A stretch of DNA of 64,000 bases from Micrococcus endophyticus (GCF_014205115.1 NZ_JACHMW010000001.1:2170001-2234000), one strand, 5' to 3'. Shown: positions 34,363 to 43,672, counted from the stretch's first letter. A program made the numbers and translations. Notes: generated by a model not told the origin, from the sequence alone.

Positions 34363-35139
34363 GGGGGTTCCAATCGCTGGGGGACGTCGACCGGAGTGGG
34401 TCGGGCGTGATGACCATTGATGCACGTCAAGCGTGATCCGCGCCACAGAGAGAGGGCACTGATGCGCAAAGAGAATGACTGGACAGAGATGAGAGCAAAA
34501 CACGGCGGTCGCCAGAAGCGCCGAGGGCGCCTGGAGTGGTGACGCAGAGGTGGCGGGGCAGTGAACGCCCGGGCACGGGGGTGCGTCAACTCGGCCGTCC
34601 CCAGATGCGGGGCGGTTGTCCACACGCGTTGTCCACAGGTGTGGAGAGTGTGGACGAGGTGTGGACAGCGTTGTGCCAGACGCTGTGACGGAGGCGCCAA
34701 AGGGCCGTCTGTCAAGTCGGAAACCGGGTGCCGGTGGGCGGGAGGGAAACTTTCCCCACAGGCTGTACTATCGCATCGTCGCAGGTCAGAGCGCGGTCGG
34801 GGCGGGGATGGGGGAGTTGTCCCCAGCGTGGTCCCCAGGGGATCCACACGACACGCCGCTGAATCCACATGTTGTCCACACGTGCTGTGGGAAACGCGGT
34901 TGCTCCGCCTCCCCGCCGCGCGTAGTGTCCCGTGGTATCCCCAACGCGAGGGCGGGTATTGGCCGCAGGTGACCACTGACAGGCGCGCATCCGCTCCCAG
35001 CGTCGCCCGGGGTTCGTCGCGCGTCCGCCAGCAGGGGGAGGTGCGGCGGCACGGGCCGGGGAGTGCAAGAGGAATCGGGGCCGGGAAGACCGGCCGAGGG
35101 CCGTCGTCGTGCGGGCTGTGGGAAGGGAGTCTCCGGAAG
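34363..35139. other. Long non-coding region upstream of dnaB
   Basis: 777 bp with no convincing gene. It holds the TAXI-gene promoter on the minus side, an A-rich stretch near 34460-34505, a group of DnaA-box-like 9-mers (34616-34894), a TANNNT hexamer TACTAT at 34766-34771 that could be the dnaB -10, and the dnaB leader. Open frames here lack sensible protein composition. Confidence 0.7.
34616..34894. promoter_or_regulatory. Cluster of DnaA-box-like 9-mers upstream of dnaB
   Basis: TTGTCCACA, the form of DnaA box preferred in high-G+C actinobacteria, occurs exactly at 34616-34624, 34629-34637 and 34872-34880. One-mismatch copies are at 34649-34657 and 34660-34668 (both reverse) and 34817-34825. 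Weaker ones are at 34640-34648, 34752-34760 and 34886-34894. The first five lie within 53 bp. DnaA binding would allow origin-linked control of the replicative helicase gene or titrate DnaA. Confidence 0.7.
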
Positions 35140-36528
35140 TTGACTGAAGACTACGGAGACTCGGGCTCCTACGACGGCGGCCGTTCCTCTGAGCGGTTCC
35201 TTCCGCCCCAGGACCTGGAGGCGGAGCGCTCGGTGCTGGGCGGCATGATGCTGTCCAAGGACGCGATCGCGGACGTCGTCGAGCTGCTGCGCGGCCACGA
35301 CTTCTACCGCCCCAGCCACGAGATGATCTACGAGGCGATCATCGACCTCTACGGCCGCGGCGAGCCCGCGGACGCCGTCACCGTGGCGGACCTGCTGAAC
35401 AAGCGCCAGGAGCTCTCCCGCGTGGGCGGGCCCGCCGTGCTGCACGAGCTCATCCAGACCGTTCCCACCGCCGCCAACGCCAGCTTCTACGCGGAGATCG
35501 TGGCAGAGAAGGCCGTGCTGCGCCGCCTCGTCACCGCCGGCACCAAGATCACCCAGCTCGGGTATCAGGGCGACGGCGAGGTCGAGGAGATCGTCAACGA
35601 GGCCCAGTCCGAGATCTACAAGGTGGCGGAGAACCGCCAGTCCGAGGACTACGTGCGCCTCTCCGAGATCATGGAGCACGCGGTCGACGAGATCGAGGCC
35701 GCCGGCAACCAGGGCGAGGGCCTGACGGGCGTCCCCACCGACTTCTACGACTTCGACGAGCTCACCCAGGGCCTGCACGGCGGTCAGATGATCGTGATCG
35801 CCGCGCGCCCCGCCGTCGGCAAGTCCACCCTGGCGATCGACTTCGCCCGGGCCGCCGCCATCCACCACAACATGGCCACCGTGTTCTTCAGCCTCGAGAT
35901 GGGCAAGAACGAGATCGCCATGAGGCTGCTGAGCGCCGAGGCGACGATCGCGCTGCAGGACCTGCGCAAGGGCACCATCCGCGACGACCAGTGGTCCAAG
36001 ATCGCGGCGACCGTGGGGCGGCTGAACGAGGCGCCGTTCTTCATCGACGACTCGCCCAACATGACCATGATGGAGATCCGCGCGAAGTGCCGTCGGCTCA
36101 AGCAGAAGAACAATCTCAAGATGGTGGTGCTCGATTACCTGCAGCTCATGAGCTCGGGCAAGAAGGTCGAGTCCCGCCAGCAGGAGGTCGCGGAGTTCTC
36201 GCGTGCGCTGAAGCTCCTGGCCAAGGAGCTGGACGTGCCGGTGATCGCGCTGTCGCAGCTGAACCGTGGCTCGGAGCAGCGCACGGACAAGCGGCCCCAG
36301 GTGAGCGACCTGCGCGAGTCCGGCTCGATCGAGCAGGACGCGGACATGGTGATCCTGCTGCACCGCGAGGACGTGTACGACAAGGAGTCCCCGCGCGCCG
36401 GCGAGGCGGACCTGATCGTGGCGAAGCACCGCAACGGGCCCACCAAGACCATTGTGGTGGGGTTCCAGGGTCACTACAGTCGATTCAGCAACCTCGCACA
36501 GGATGGCGGGGGTTCGGGGGGGTTCTGA
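35140..36528 (+). CDS. dnaB: Replicative DNA helicase DnaB
   Basis: Hexameric replication-fork helicase of 462 residues. The N-terminal domain (PPQDLEAERSVLGGMML, DFYRPSHEMIYEAI) binds primase. RecA-fold motifs follow: Walker A ARPAVGKSTLAIDFARAAA near residue 222, VFFSLEMGKNEIAMRLLSAEA, Walker B KMVVLDYLQLM, and SDLRESGSIEQDADMV. No intein is present, unlike in M. tuberculosis. Start: TTG 35140 with GGGAG about 11 bases and GGAAG directly upstream, because upstream in-frame sequence is not protein-like. It is separated from rplI by 15 kb of inserted genes and is preceded by a DnaA-box cluster. Confidence 0.96.
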   Translation: MTEDYGDSGSYDGGRSSERFLPPQDLEAERSVLGGMMLSKDAIADVVELLRGHDFYRPSHEMIYEAIIDLYGRGEPADAVTVADLLNKRQELSRVGGPAVLHELIQTVPTAANASFYAEIVAEKAVLRRLVTAGTKITQLGYQGDGEVEEIVNEAQSEIYKVAENRQSEDYVRLSEIMEHAVDEIEAAGNQGEGLTGVPTDFYDFDELTQGLHGGQMIVIAARPAVGKSTLAIDFARAAAIHHNMATVFFSLEMGKNEIAMRLLSAEATIALQDLRKGTIRDDQWSKIAATVGRLNEAPFFIDDSPNMTMMEIRAKCRRLKQKNNLKMVVLDYLQLMSSGKKVESRQQEVAEFSRALKLLAKELDVPVIALSQLNRGSEQRTDKRPQVSDLRESGSIEQDADMVILLHREDVYDKESPRAGEADLIVAKHRNGPTKTIVVGFQGHYSRFSNLAQDGGGSGGF

Positions 36529-36630
36529 CCGTCAGAAGCAGCGCTCCTCCGCGCAGTACGGCCTGATTTATCCGGCCGCCCTTCGTGTGACGCCACCCGT
36601 GCGTTGATATCTTCGATGGAGTGAGTTTAT

Positions 36631-37962
36631 ATGGATTATCTATTCCCTCAGAGTAAATGGCGGCAGCTCGGTTATCGTGCCAATCTCTACTCCACTGATC
36701 CCATTGAAGTCAGCGATTCCGGTAGGGCACTTCTTGTCGGCAGGGAGATGGAACTCGCGAAGATCCATCAGCATCTTGTAGACGGTGCGAGTGTCGTTGC
36801 GCTTGAAGGGGACTATGGAGTTGGCAAAACGAGCCTGGCCGCCGTCGCGGCATTTGAGGCCAGTAAGTGGAGGGGTCATGGAGGACCCCTGTTCCTCCCC
36901 GCCATTCATAAGCTGAGCTTGCGGCCAGAAGACACGCGAGAATCGTTTGAAAAACGAGCGATGAGGGTTGTTGCCAGCACTATTCTTCGATCGGCGCCGG
37001 TGCTCATGGCAGAGGGTAGAGAGCTGCCTGGGTCCGATGCTGTAAACCGCTGGTTGAACTCGCCGGAGCTCGTCAGTCGCAGTGGTCAGGTAAACGTGTC
37101 CATCCTCGGAAATGGAGGGGGTGCCGGTTATGGCGAAAGCCGTTCCCTTAATGAAGGTTCGGGGTTCGACGATTCGGGCCTAATATCCTTGGTTGATGAT
37201 TGGCTTACCTCCCTTTTCCCGGATCGGGAATCTGGCGGAGTAATTCTTTTCCTGGAGAATCTGGAGGAGCTTCAGGATAGTCGGACCGCCCTAAATGTCA
37301 TGGAGCCTTTGCGCGACCCATTATTTAAGCGCCCCGGTCTGCGTTGGATGATTACGGGTGCCGAAGGAATGGTTCGAGCGGCGTATGCAAGTCCGAAAAT
37401 GACTGGTGTATTCCTTAATCCAATTGAGGTTTCTCCCCTTGCGGATGAAGCGGCACCTCAGGTTATCCAGGCTCGTGAGGCTGAACTCAGAGAGGATGCA
37501 GACGCGGTTACACCTGTGACGGCGGAAGCGTTCGCAGACCTTTATAATATTATTGGGAAAAACTAGCGCTACTCGCTAAACCTGGCTGAGCGCTATTCCG
37601 CCGATGCCGACGTTTCTGCGCTCCGAGACTTATCGGCGAGTGAGCGTGATCTCTTGTTTAGGGATTCAATGCTATCTGAATCAAAGCGAGTTTACGACGC
37701 TTATGCCAATGATGTTACCAAGGCGGACTGGAAGGTTTTTGGAACCCTTATTGGAGAGAAGGCCGGGTCATGCAGCCCGAGCGATTATGCCGACTTTGGC
37801 TATGCTAATCCTTCCCCGTTGATCGTTCGCGTGCGATCGTTGGAGCAAGCACAGCTGGTCACTTACACCGTGGATGACTCGGATCAACGAAGAAGGAATA
37901 TTTCTGTAACCGATCATGGCCGGTTGGCCTACTATTGGAAGGTGCATCTTTCCAAGGGGTGA
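36631..37962 (+). pseudogene. P-loop ATPase (AAA/STAND-like) interrupted by an in-frame TAG
   Basis: One reading frame of 444 codons with a single TAG at 37564-37566. The first part (311 residues) has ALLVGREMELAKIHQHL and Walker A LEGDYGVGKTSLAAVA, and GGVILFLENLEEL looks like Walker B. After the TAG the frame continues with RYSLNLAERYSADADVSA and ends with a winged-helix-like piece (LEQAQLVTYTVDDSDQRRRNISVTDHGRLAYYWK). G+C is near half, far below the neighbours, and codon use differs, so it was probably acquired by transfer. GGAG is nine bases before the ATG. Such ATPases occur in phage-defence loci; the exact family is not recognised. The 5' piece alone may still be made. Confidence 0.75.
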
Positions 37963-38176
37963 CCGAATGAGTTCACAGCGGACGGAATGCTAATGACCGA
38001 GGCTCATTCGACCGCGGTGGATGTATGCGTCCATTAATGTAGAAATCTTGCAACTGGGAGTCACTGGGGTAGACGGCTCGGGGTATGTTTTCCTGCGTCC
38101 AGTTGCATCATTCCCAACCGAGAAGAACCACTCGCTTTGAGTGGCGGGTCGGGAGGAGGCAGGGGCTCCAGTTAAA
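37963..38176. other. Lower-G+C spacer after the ATPase
   Basis: 214 bp of the same low-G+C character with no gene. A short inverted repeat CCACTC / GAGTGG near 38126-38143 is the only structure seen. High-G+C sequence resumes at about 38190, which marks the right edge of the foreign segment. Confidence 0.5.
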
Positions 38177-38492
38177 CGATTGATTTTCCCCCCCTGGAGG
38201 CGGACACCCGTTTCACCGGGTACGACGTGCTCCTCCTGCCCACGGGCCGATCCCGGCCCCGGAGGTAGGGGCGCGCAACGGCGAGTTCGGCGGCGGCTGG
38301 ACCGACGCGGTCCTGGCGCTGCTCAGTCTCACCACCCCGTTCAGCTTGCTCGGCTGGCCCGCCCTCGCGGTCCCCGTGCCGGGCGGCGGCGAGGGCCGTC
38401 TCCCGGCCTCCGTGCAGCTGGTGGCCCGGCCCGGCCGGGAGGAGCAGCTGCTGAGAGCGGCGCTGGTGCTGGAGGACGAGCTGCGCGGCTGA
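38177..38492 (+). pseudogene. Remnant of an amidase (C-terminal end only)
   Basis: Two frames read as the end of an amidase-signature enzyme. First comes PLEADTRFTGYDVLLLPT, then, after a frameshift near 38245, APEVGARNGEFGGGWTDA, LLSLTTPFSLLGWPALAVPVP and LPASVQLVARPGREEQLLRAA, ending at TGA 38490. The catalytic Ser-Ser-Lys part is absent. The upstream junction lies close to the edge of the low-G+C ATPase segment, so the amidase was probably truncated when that segment entered. Confidence 0.7.
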
Positions 38493-38532
38493 GCCTGCGA
38501 GTGCCGTCGTCGTCACGTCTGGCAGGAGCGGG

Positions 38533-39255
38533 CCAGCAGAAGTCCCAGGTGTAGAGCACCTGGGAGTAGTCCCGGGCCTTCGCCTGCTCCTCGGTGACGA
38601 AGAAGTGCCCGACGCCCATGTCGCCCTAGCAGAGGCCGGACTCGTCCGAGTCCAGCTGGAGCAGCTGCACGGTGTACGGGCGCAGCTCGTCCTCCCACGG
38701 CCGCGGGTCCTCCTGCACGAACAGGGCGTGACCGCCCAGTCGGTGGCCCGCTGCGTGCTCGAGATCTGTGGGGGCGGCGGGGGAGAAGCGCAGCGCGAAC
38801 TCTCGCTCGGGGGCCTCGCCGCCCTCCACGGTGGTGCCCGTGGGCAGCGGCGTGTAGTCGTCACCCCCCTCCTAGCGCTCGAGCACGTCCTCCGCGGTCA
38901 CGGACTGGTCCGGGTCCTCTATGTGCAGCACCGCCACCGCCGACTCCAGCGGGTCGTCCAGGTCCGCGCCCATCAGGTCGTCCGTGCCGTGCCAGAACTG
39001 CAGCAGCCCGGACTCCGGCAGGAATTCGTTCGGCGGCAGCTCCTCGCAGCGGATCTGCAGCAAGAACATCAGCGGCTCGCCGTCCTCGTCCCGCGGCTGC
39101 TCCGCGTCCGGGGCGAGGTAGGGGACGCCGCCGAGCTTGCTGGCCGTCACCGGCAGAGGGGCGGACTCCTCCAGGGTCAGCTCAATCCCCGGCAGGGAGA
39201 TCGCCGCCGGAACGATGTCGGTGTCGTCCTGCTCGTAGGTTGCGTCCTCGGACAC
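38533..39255 (-). pseudogene. DUF1963 (YwqG-like) gene with two in-frame TAG codons
   Basis: A continuous minus-strand frame of about 240 codons. It starts at a GTG with a very good AGGAGGAGG ribosome site and shows the family blocks SKLGGVPYLAPDAEQPRDEDGEPL, FLLQIRCEELP, LLQFWHGTDD, VQLLQLDSDES, GDMGVGHFFVTEEQAKARDYSQVLYTWD. TAG interrupts it at 38872-38874 and 38626-38628. The second lies where relatives often have Trp (xWGD), so TGG to TAG is likely. Without them the protein would be full length for this family, whose role is unknown. It ends 40 bp from the amidase remnant. Confidence 0.75.
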
Positions 39256-39407
39256 GGACTCCTCCTCCTGGCGGCGTGCGGCTGCGCGGTCATGCCGACG
39301 GCGCCCGCCGCCGTCGTGCTCGGCCCACTGGAGGCACAGGTGGGGCCCGGGGGATAGGCCAGGGGCCCTGCCGGCGGCGGTAAGCAGGGCAAGCAGAATG
39401 GGGTCCC

Positions 39408-40259
39408 ATGGAGTCCACCCAGCCCGTCCCCGAGCCCTTCGTCCTCTCCCTCGGCGCCGTCCTCGCCGCCGCGGGCCTCAACCCGCATGACGTCCTGGCC
39501 ATCCGCCACACCTACAAGGAGTCGGGGCTGCCGTCGCGGGCCGCGGCCACGCCGGAGCGCGTGCTCGCCTACACGCGGGAGCAGCACCACGTGGGGAAGT
39601 TCCCGAAGGAGCCCGCCCGCTACTGGCTGATCTTCATGGGGGAGGGCGGGCGTCGCTCCCGCCTCACCGCGGTGTACGAGAACCGGGGTGAAGCGGTGGC
39701 CGAGCGCACGGAGCGGAGTCGGTTCTACGACGTCGTGCCGATGCCGCTGCTGGCGTTCCTCGAGGAGCGCCTGGTGGTGGAGTGGTCCGCAGACCCCGTG
39801 AACTGGGCCAAGCGCGGCCCCCTGGCGGCGCGGTTCCCCGTCCTGGAGATCGCCGACCCCACCACCGAGGCGTTCCCTGGCTTCGACCACGTGCTGCTCA
39901 GCTACGGGGACCTGCAGTCAATGGTGACCGAGACCCGCTACGCGGGCTGGCGCACCGCCCTGCAGGCCGTACGCGGCATCTACCTGATCGCCGATGAGAC
40001 CGCGGGCCAGTGCTACGTGGGCAAGGCCGACGGTGAGCGTGGTGTGCTCGGGCGGTGGGAGGCCTACGCCCGTGACGGGCATGGCGGAAACGTCGCCCTC
40101 CGGGATGCCCTGGAGCTCGATCCCACCCAGCCGGAGCGGTACACGTTCAGCCTGTTGCGCGTGTTCGGCTCCAATACCCCGCAGGCCCAGATCGACGCCG
40201 CGGAGAAGCACTACAAGGAGGCTCTGATGACGCGCCGGTTCGGGCTGAACCGGAACTGA
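39408..40259 (+). CDS. GIY-YIG-like nuclease family protein
   Basis: A protein of 283 residues. The N-terminal 180 residues are unrecognised but well formed (DVLAIRHTYKESGLPSRAAATPERVLAYTREQ). About 185-280 is a GIY-YIG-type domain: GIYLIADETAGQCYVGKADGERGVLGRWEAYARDG, with GIY and YVG spaced as in the family, then a late Glu/Lys helix EKHYKEALMTRRFGLNRN. This layout is found in small actinobacterial proteins near mobile or defence genes. DNA cleavage is inferred. CAGAAT eight bases before the ATG may be a -10 of a leaderless message. It lies 139 bp upstream of the SF1 helicase on the same strand. Confidence 0.8.
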   Translation: MESTQPVPEPFVLSLGAVLAAAGLNPHDVLAIRHTYKESGLPSRAAATPERVLAYTREQHHVGKFPKEPARYWLIFMGEGGRRSRLTAVYENRGEAVAERTERSRFYDVVPMPLLAFLEERLVVEWSADPVNWAKRGPLAARFPVLEIADPTTEAFPGFDHVLLSYGDLQSMVTETRYAGWRTALQAVRGIYLIADETAGQCYVGKADGERGVLGRWEAYARDGHGGNVALRDALELDPTQPERYTFSLLRVFGSNTPQAQIDAAEKHYKEALMTRRFGLNRN

Positions 40260-40398
40260 ACGGACTTCATTGTCCAGGGGGAGGCGACGTCAGACGGGGG
40301 ATGGAATGCCCGCGCCGAGCCTCGGAGCATCTGCAAGCCGCCCGAGCGGCCATGCTCGCGAAGGCGCGCCATGGGGCCTGAGATGTGAGGATGTCGGC

Positions 40399-43300
40399 AT
40401 GGGAGACACTCGGGGGAGAACTCAGCAGGACATCGTGCGCTTCTGGCAGCTGCAGGAGCTGTTCGACCCGCAGCCACTGCCGAAGCTGACCCCGCGGACG
40501 ACGCCCCCCTTCGGCAAGCGCGTGATCACGTGGCGGGCGGAGGACGGGGACGTCGCTCTGCCCTGGAACCGGCTCGCCCCGCCGCCCCCCACGACGAAGG
40601 GAGCGGCGCGAGAGTGGCGGCACACGCTCTACCTGGGGATCTACGCACTCGAGGACGCCTACCAGACACTGCACTCGGCGTTCCCGGCTGACGCTGACGC
40701 CTATGACGAGCGACCCGGTGGACGCAGCGCGGCCGCCGGCGCGCTCGTGGACGCAGACGGGCGCCTGATCGGCGGCGCGGGCGTCCTGTCCTCCGCGCTG
40801 TGGGGGATCGGCCGGCTCTGCCGAGGCGAGGGGTTCGATGACTCGCTGGTCGATGGCTTCGAAGTGGCGGGGGAGGCGTTCGTGGACGCCGCGGACCGAG
40901 CGGCGGGCGTGCCGGACGATGACGCCTTCGGAGAACAGCCCGTGCTGACCGCCGGCATGCTCGTGGCGCTCATCCGGTTGGCCCAGCACAGCGCCGGCGT
41001 GGAGGGGATGCCCGCGTTGGCCGGCCACGAGGTCCGTATCGCCAGCCAAGTGGTCTCCGCGTCGTCCGGAGACGAGACCCCCGACATCGACTTCCTCAAC
41101 AGCTTCTACCTGTCCGACCTGCACCGCGTGGGTGAGGCGATCGCGCGGGGCGACGTCGGACCCGCCCTCGATGCCTACCTCACACCGGATGGCGACGTCG
41201 ACACCCAGCGACGGGTCGACGTCGTCACCCGGCCCGACATCGTCGACGCCGGTGTGGAGCCCGCCCGCGTCCCGGCCGGTCGGTGGCCTGCGAAGCCGTC
41301 GCATGCTCTGGCGCGCAGCCAGCAGTTCGCGGTCAACCAGGCCCTGAACGAGCTCGGAGCCGAGCCCGGGTTGATGGGGGTGAACGGGCCACCCGGGACC
41401 GGCAAGACAACGATGCTCCGGGACATCCTGGCCGCCAACGTCGTCGAGCGAGCGCGACGGCTGGCTGGCTTCGCGGATCCGTCCGAGGCCTTCACCGGAC
41501 GGACCCTGGCATGGACCGGGGAAGGACGGAGGCACCGGACGGTGCACGAGCTACAGCCGGAGCTCACTGGATTCGAAATGGTGGTGGCCTCCGCGAACAA
41601 CGCCGCCGTGGAGAACATCTCCGAGGAGATCCCCCACCGCGACGCCATCAAGGACTCCGGCCGTGCGGACGCGGACTACTTCGCCGATCTGGCGACCGCC
41701 GCCCTGGGACTCGGTGTGGAGAACGCGGACGAAGACGGGGCCCCGGGCGCCGGCGACGGCCCGGCAGCGGAGCAGCCCGCTGCCGCCAGTCCGGGCGCCT
41801 GGGGACTCGTGGCGGCGCGGCTCGGCAATAAGGTCAACCGCGCACGCTTCCGTGACGCCGTCCTCTTCGGAGGGGCGAGCGGAGGCCGGGGCGCACAGGG
41901 GCGGGGGCTGGACACTCTGCTGAAGGACTGGGCGGCGTCCCCCTCCGCCCCGGTCCAATGGACTGCCGCCCGGGAGGCCTTCCATCGAGCGCTCCACGAG
42001 GTGGACCGCGGTCTCACCGAGCGCCGGGACGCCGCTCAGCGGACGGTGAGGACTGCCGCGGCACGGGAGGCCGTTCGGGACGCCGAGCGGCGTCTCGCCG
42101 AGCTCAGCCGCCAGCGAACGGCGAAATGGGCGGGCGCCGAAGCGATCCGCCGCGAACACTCCGCAGCGCAGGCGGAGGCCGGTCGGATCAGGGATGCACT
42201 CGACCTGCACCGTGACGCCAAGCCGGGGTTCTGGGAGACCATCACGAGCTTCGGGGTGGCCGGCCAGCAGTGGCGCGAGACCTATCAGCCCTTGCTGGAG
42301 GCGTGGAGCACGGCCGATGCCGACCGGGCCGCCCTCGCTGCCGACACCGAGGCGGCCGAACGACGTCTCAGCGAACTGGAGGCGCAGATCGTGCACCTCG
42401 ACGGCGACTGCGCCCGGAGACGAGGGGATCTCGCGGACCTCGAGGCCGCCGTGCGCGCCGACGAGGAACGATTCGGCGGCCGGCACCCCTCCGCCGTCGT
42501 CGATGCGCAAACGCGCGAGACGACCACGCCGTGGCTGGACGAGGAAATGGAGAAGGCCAGGACGGAACTCTTCCTGGCCGCGCTCGAGCTGCACCGTGCG
42601 TTCATCGCGGCCGCGGCCCGTGACCTCCGGCCCTCCCTCCAGGCGGCCATGGAAGTCATGGCGGGCGCTGCGCCCCGAGACCTTGAGGCGGAGAAGCGTC
42701 GGGCAGCCTGGCAGGTGTTCTTCCTCCTGGTGCCGCTGGTCTCGACGACCTTCGCGTCCTTCGACCGAATGTTCACCGGCATGGGCCGTGAGTCCCTCGG
42801 CTGGCTGTTCGTGGACGAGGCCGGGCAGGCGTCACCCCAGTACGCGGCGGGGGCGATCTGGCGGGCGAACCGTGCCGTCGTGGTCGGTGATCCGCTGCAG
42901 CTGGAGCCCGTGGTGACGATCCCGGTGACTGTCTCCCGAAGCCTGGCCAAGGCGCACGGTGTCTCCTCGACGTGGATCGCGCCGGAGGCCTCGGTACAAC
43001 GGCTCGCGGACCGCGTCTCCCGGTACGGCACCACTCTGCCGCAGGGTGAGGATGACGTCTGGGTGAGCTCGCCCCTGCGCGTGCACCGGCGATGTGACGA
43101 CCCGATGTTCACCTTGAGCAACGAGCTCGCCTACGACGGGCTCATGGTCTCCGGAGTGCAACGCAAGGGGCCGGAGGAGGACCCCTTCGAGAGGACCGGT
43201 GACGGGGAGATCTTCGCGAGTTCGTGGATGGACACCCCGGCGAGAACCCCTGGCACACACCTCCAGCCCAACCAGATCGAGCGCGTCAGGCGGGGCATTG

Positions 43301-43665
43301 AAGCGTGTCGTCGCTGGGGGATCCCCTGCACGGAGATCATCGCGATCTCTCCGTTCCGCGAGGTCGCGGATACCTTGCGGGTGCTCTCGGACGAGTTCCC
43401 GGGCCTGACGGCCGGCACGATCCACACGGCTCAGGGCCGAGAAGCCGACGTCGTGTTCTTCGTGCTCGGGGGAGCCCCGGACAAGCCCGGCGCGCGGAAC
43501 TGGGCGTCGAGTCGGGTGAACCTGGCCAACGTCGCCGTCAGCCGGGCGAAGCGACGGCTGTACGTCATCGGAGACCGCGAGGCATGGTCGCGGCACAATT
43601 ACTTCCGACAGATCGCGGAGGCGCTTCCGCGAGCTGCGGAACCCGATGCAGGACGGGAAAGGTGA
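40399..43665 (+). CDS. Large superfamily 1 (UPF1/Dna2-like) helicase with coiled-coil insertion
   Basis: A protein of 1088 residues. The N-terminal 300 are unrecognised. Helicase motifs are Walker A VNGPPGTGKTTMLRDI near 330, VVASANNAAVENI, Walker B LFVDEAGQASPQ near 804, motif III VVVGDPLQLEPVV, motif V GTIHTAQGREADVVFF, and motif VI NVAVSRAKRRLYVIGD near 1044. Between Walker A and B is about 230 residues of Arg/Glu/Ala-rich coiled coil. DNA or RNA unwinding is expected. Similar large SF1 helicases are core parts of several phage-defence systems, but I cannot match this one to a named system. The ATG at 40399 has GTGAGGATG nearby. Followed after 7 bp by a membrane-protein gene. Confidence 0.87.
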   Translation: MGDTRGRTQQDIVRFWQLQELFDPQPLPKLTPRTTPPFGKRVITWRAEDGDVALPWNRLAPPPPTTKGAAREWRHTLYLGIYALEDAYQTLHSAFPADADAYDERPGGRSAAAGALVDADGRLIGGAGVLSSALWGIGRLCRGEGFDDSLVDGFEVAGEAFVDAADRAAGVPDDDAFGEQPVLTAGMLVALIRLAQHSAGVEGMPALAGHEVRIASQVVSASSGDETPDIDFLNSFYLSDLHRVGEAIARGDVGPALDAYLTPDGDVDTQRRVDVVTRPDIVDAGVEPARVPAGRWPAKPSHALARSQQFAVNQALNELGAEPGLMGVNGPPGTGKTTMLRDILAANVVERARRLAGFADPSEAFTGRTLAWTGEGRRHRTVHELQPELTGFEMVVASANNAAVENISEEIPHRDAIKDSGRADADYFADLATAALGLGVENADEDGAPGAGDGPAAEQPAAASPGAWGLVAARLGNKVNRARFRDAVLFGGASGGRGAQGRGLDTLLKDWAASPSAPVQWTAAREAFHRALHEVDRGLTERRDAAQRTVRTAAAREAVRDAERRLAELSRQRTAKWAGAEAIRREHSAAQAEAGRIRDALDLHRDAKPGFWETITSFGVAGQQWRETYQPLLEAWSTADADRAALAADTEAAERRLSELEAQIVHLDGDCARRRGDLADLEAAVRADEERFGGRHPSAVVDAQTRETTTPWLDEEMEKARTELFLAALELHRAFIAAAARDLRPSLQAAMEVMAGAAPRDLEAEKRRAAWQVFFLLVPLVSTTFASFDRMFTGMGRESLGWLFVDEAGQASPQYAAGAIWRANRAVVVGDPLQLEPVVTIPVTVSRSLAKAHGVSSTWIAPEASVQRLADRVSRYGTTLPQGEDDVWVSSPLRVHRRCDDPMFTLSNELAYDGLMVSGVQRKGPEEDPFERTGDGEIFASSWMDTPARTPGTHLQPNQIERVRRGIEACRRWGIPCTEIIAISPFREVADTLRVLSDEFPGLTAGTIHTAQGREADVVFFVLGGAPDKPGARNWASSRVNLANVAVSRAKRRLYVIGDREAWSRHNYFRQIAEALPRAAEPDAGRER

Positions 43666-43672
43666 GCGGGGC

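Noticed and set aside
34616-34894. Main chromosomal origin
   Set aside because: dnaA, dnaN, rpmH and parAB are not here, and gene order points to the origin left of the window. Kept only as a DnaA-box cluster.
37564-38874. Amber codons read as a special amino acid
   Set aside because: No tRNA or enzyme for amber decoding is seen, other genes nearby show plain decay, and Trp-to-stop changes explain them better. Listed as a point to verify, not as recoding.
40270-40398. Upstream start of the SF1 helicase adding 43 residues
   Set aside because: The extra residues are Arg/Pro/Gly-rich and lack a ribosome site; ATG 40399 has one.
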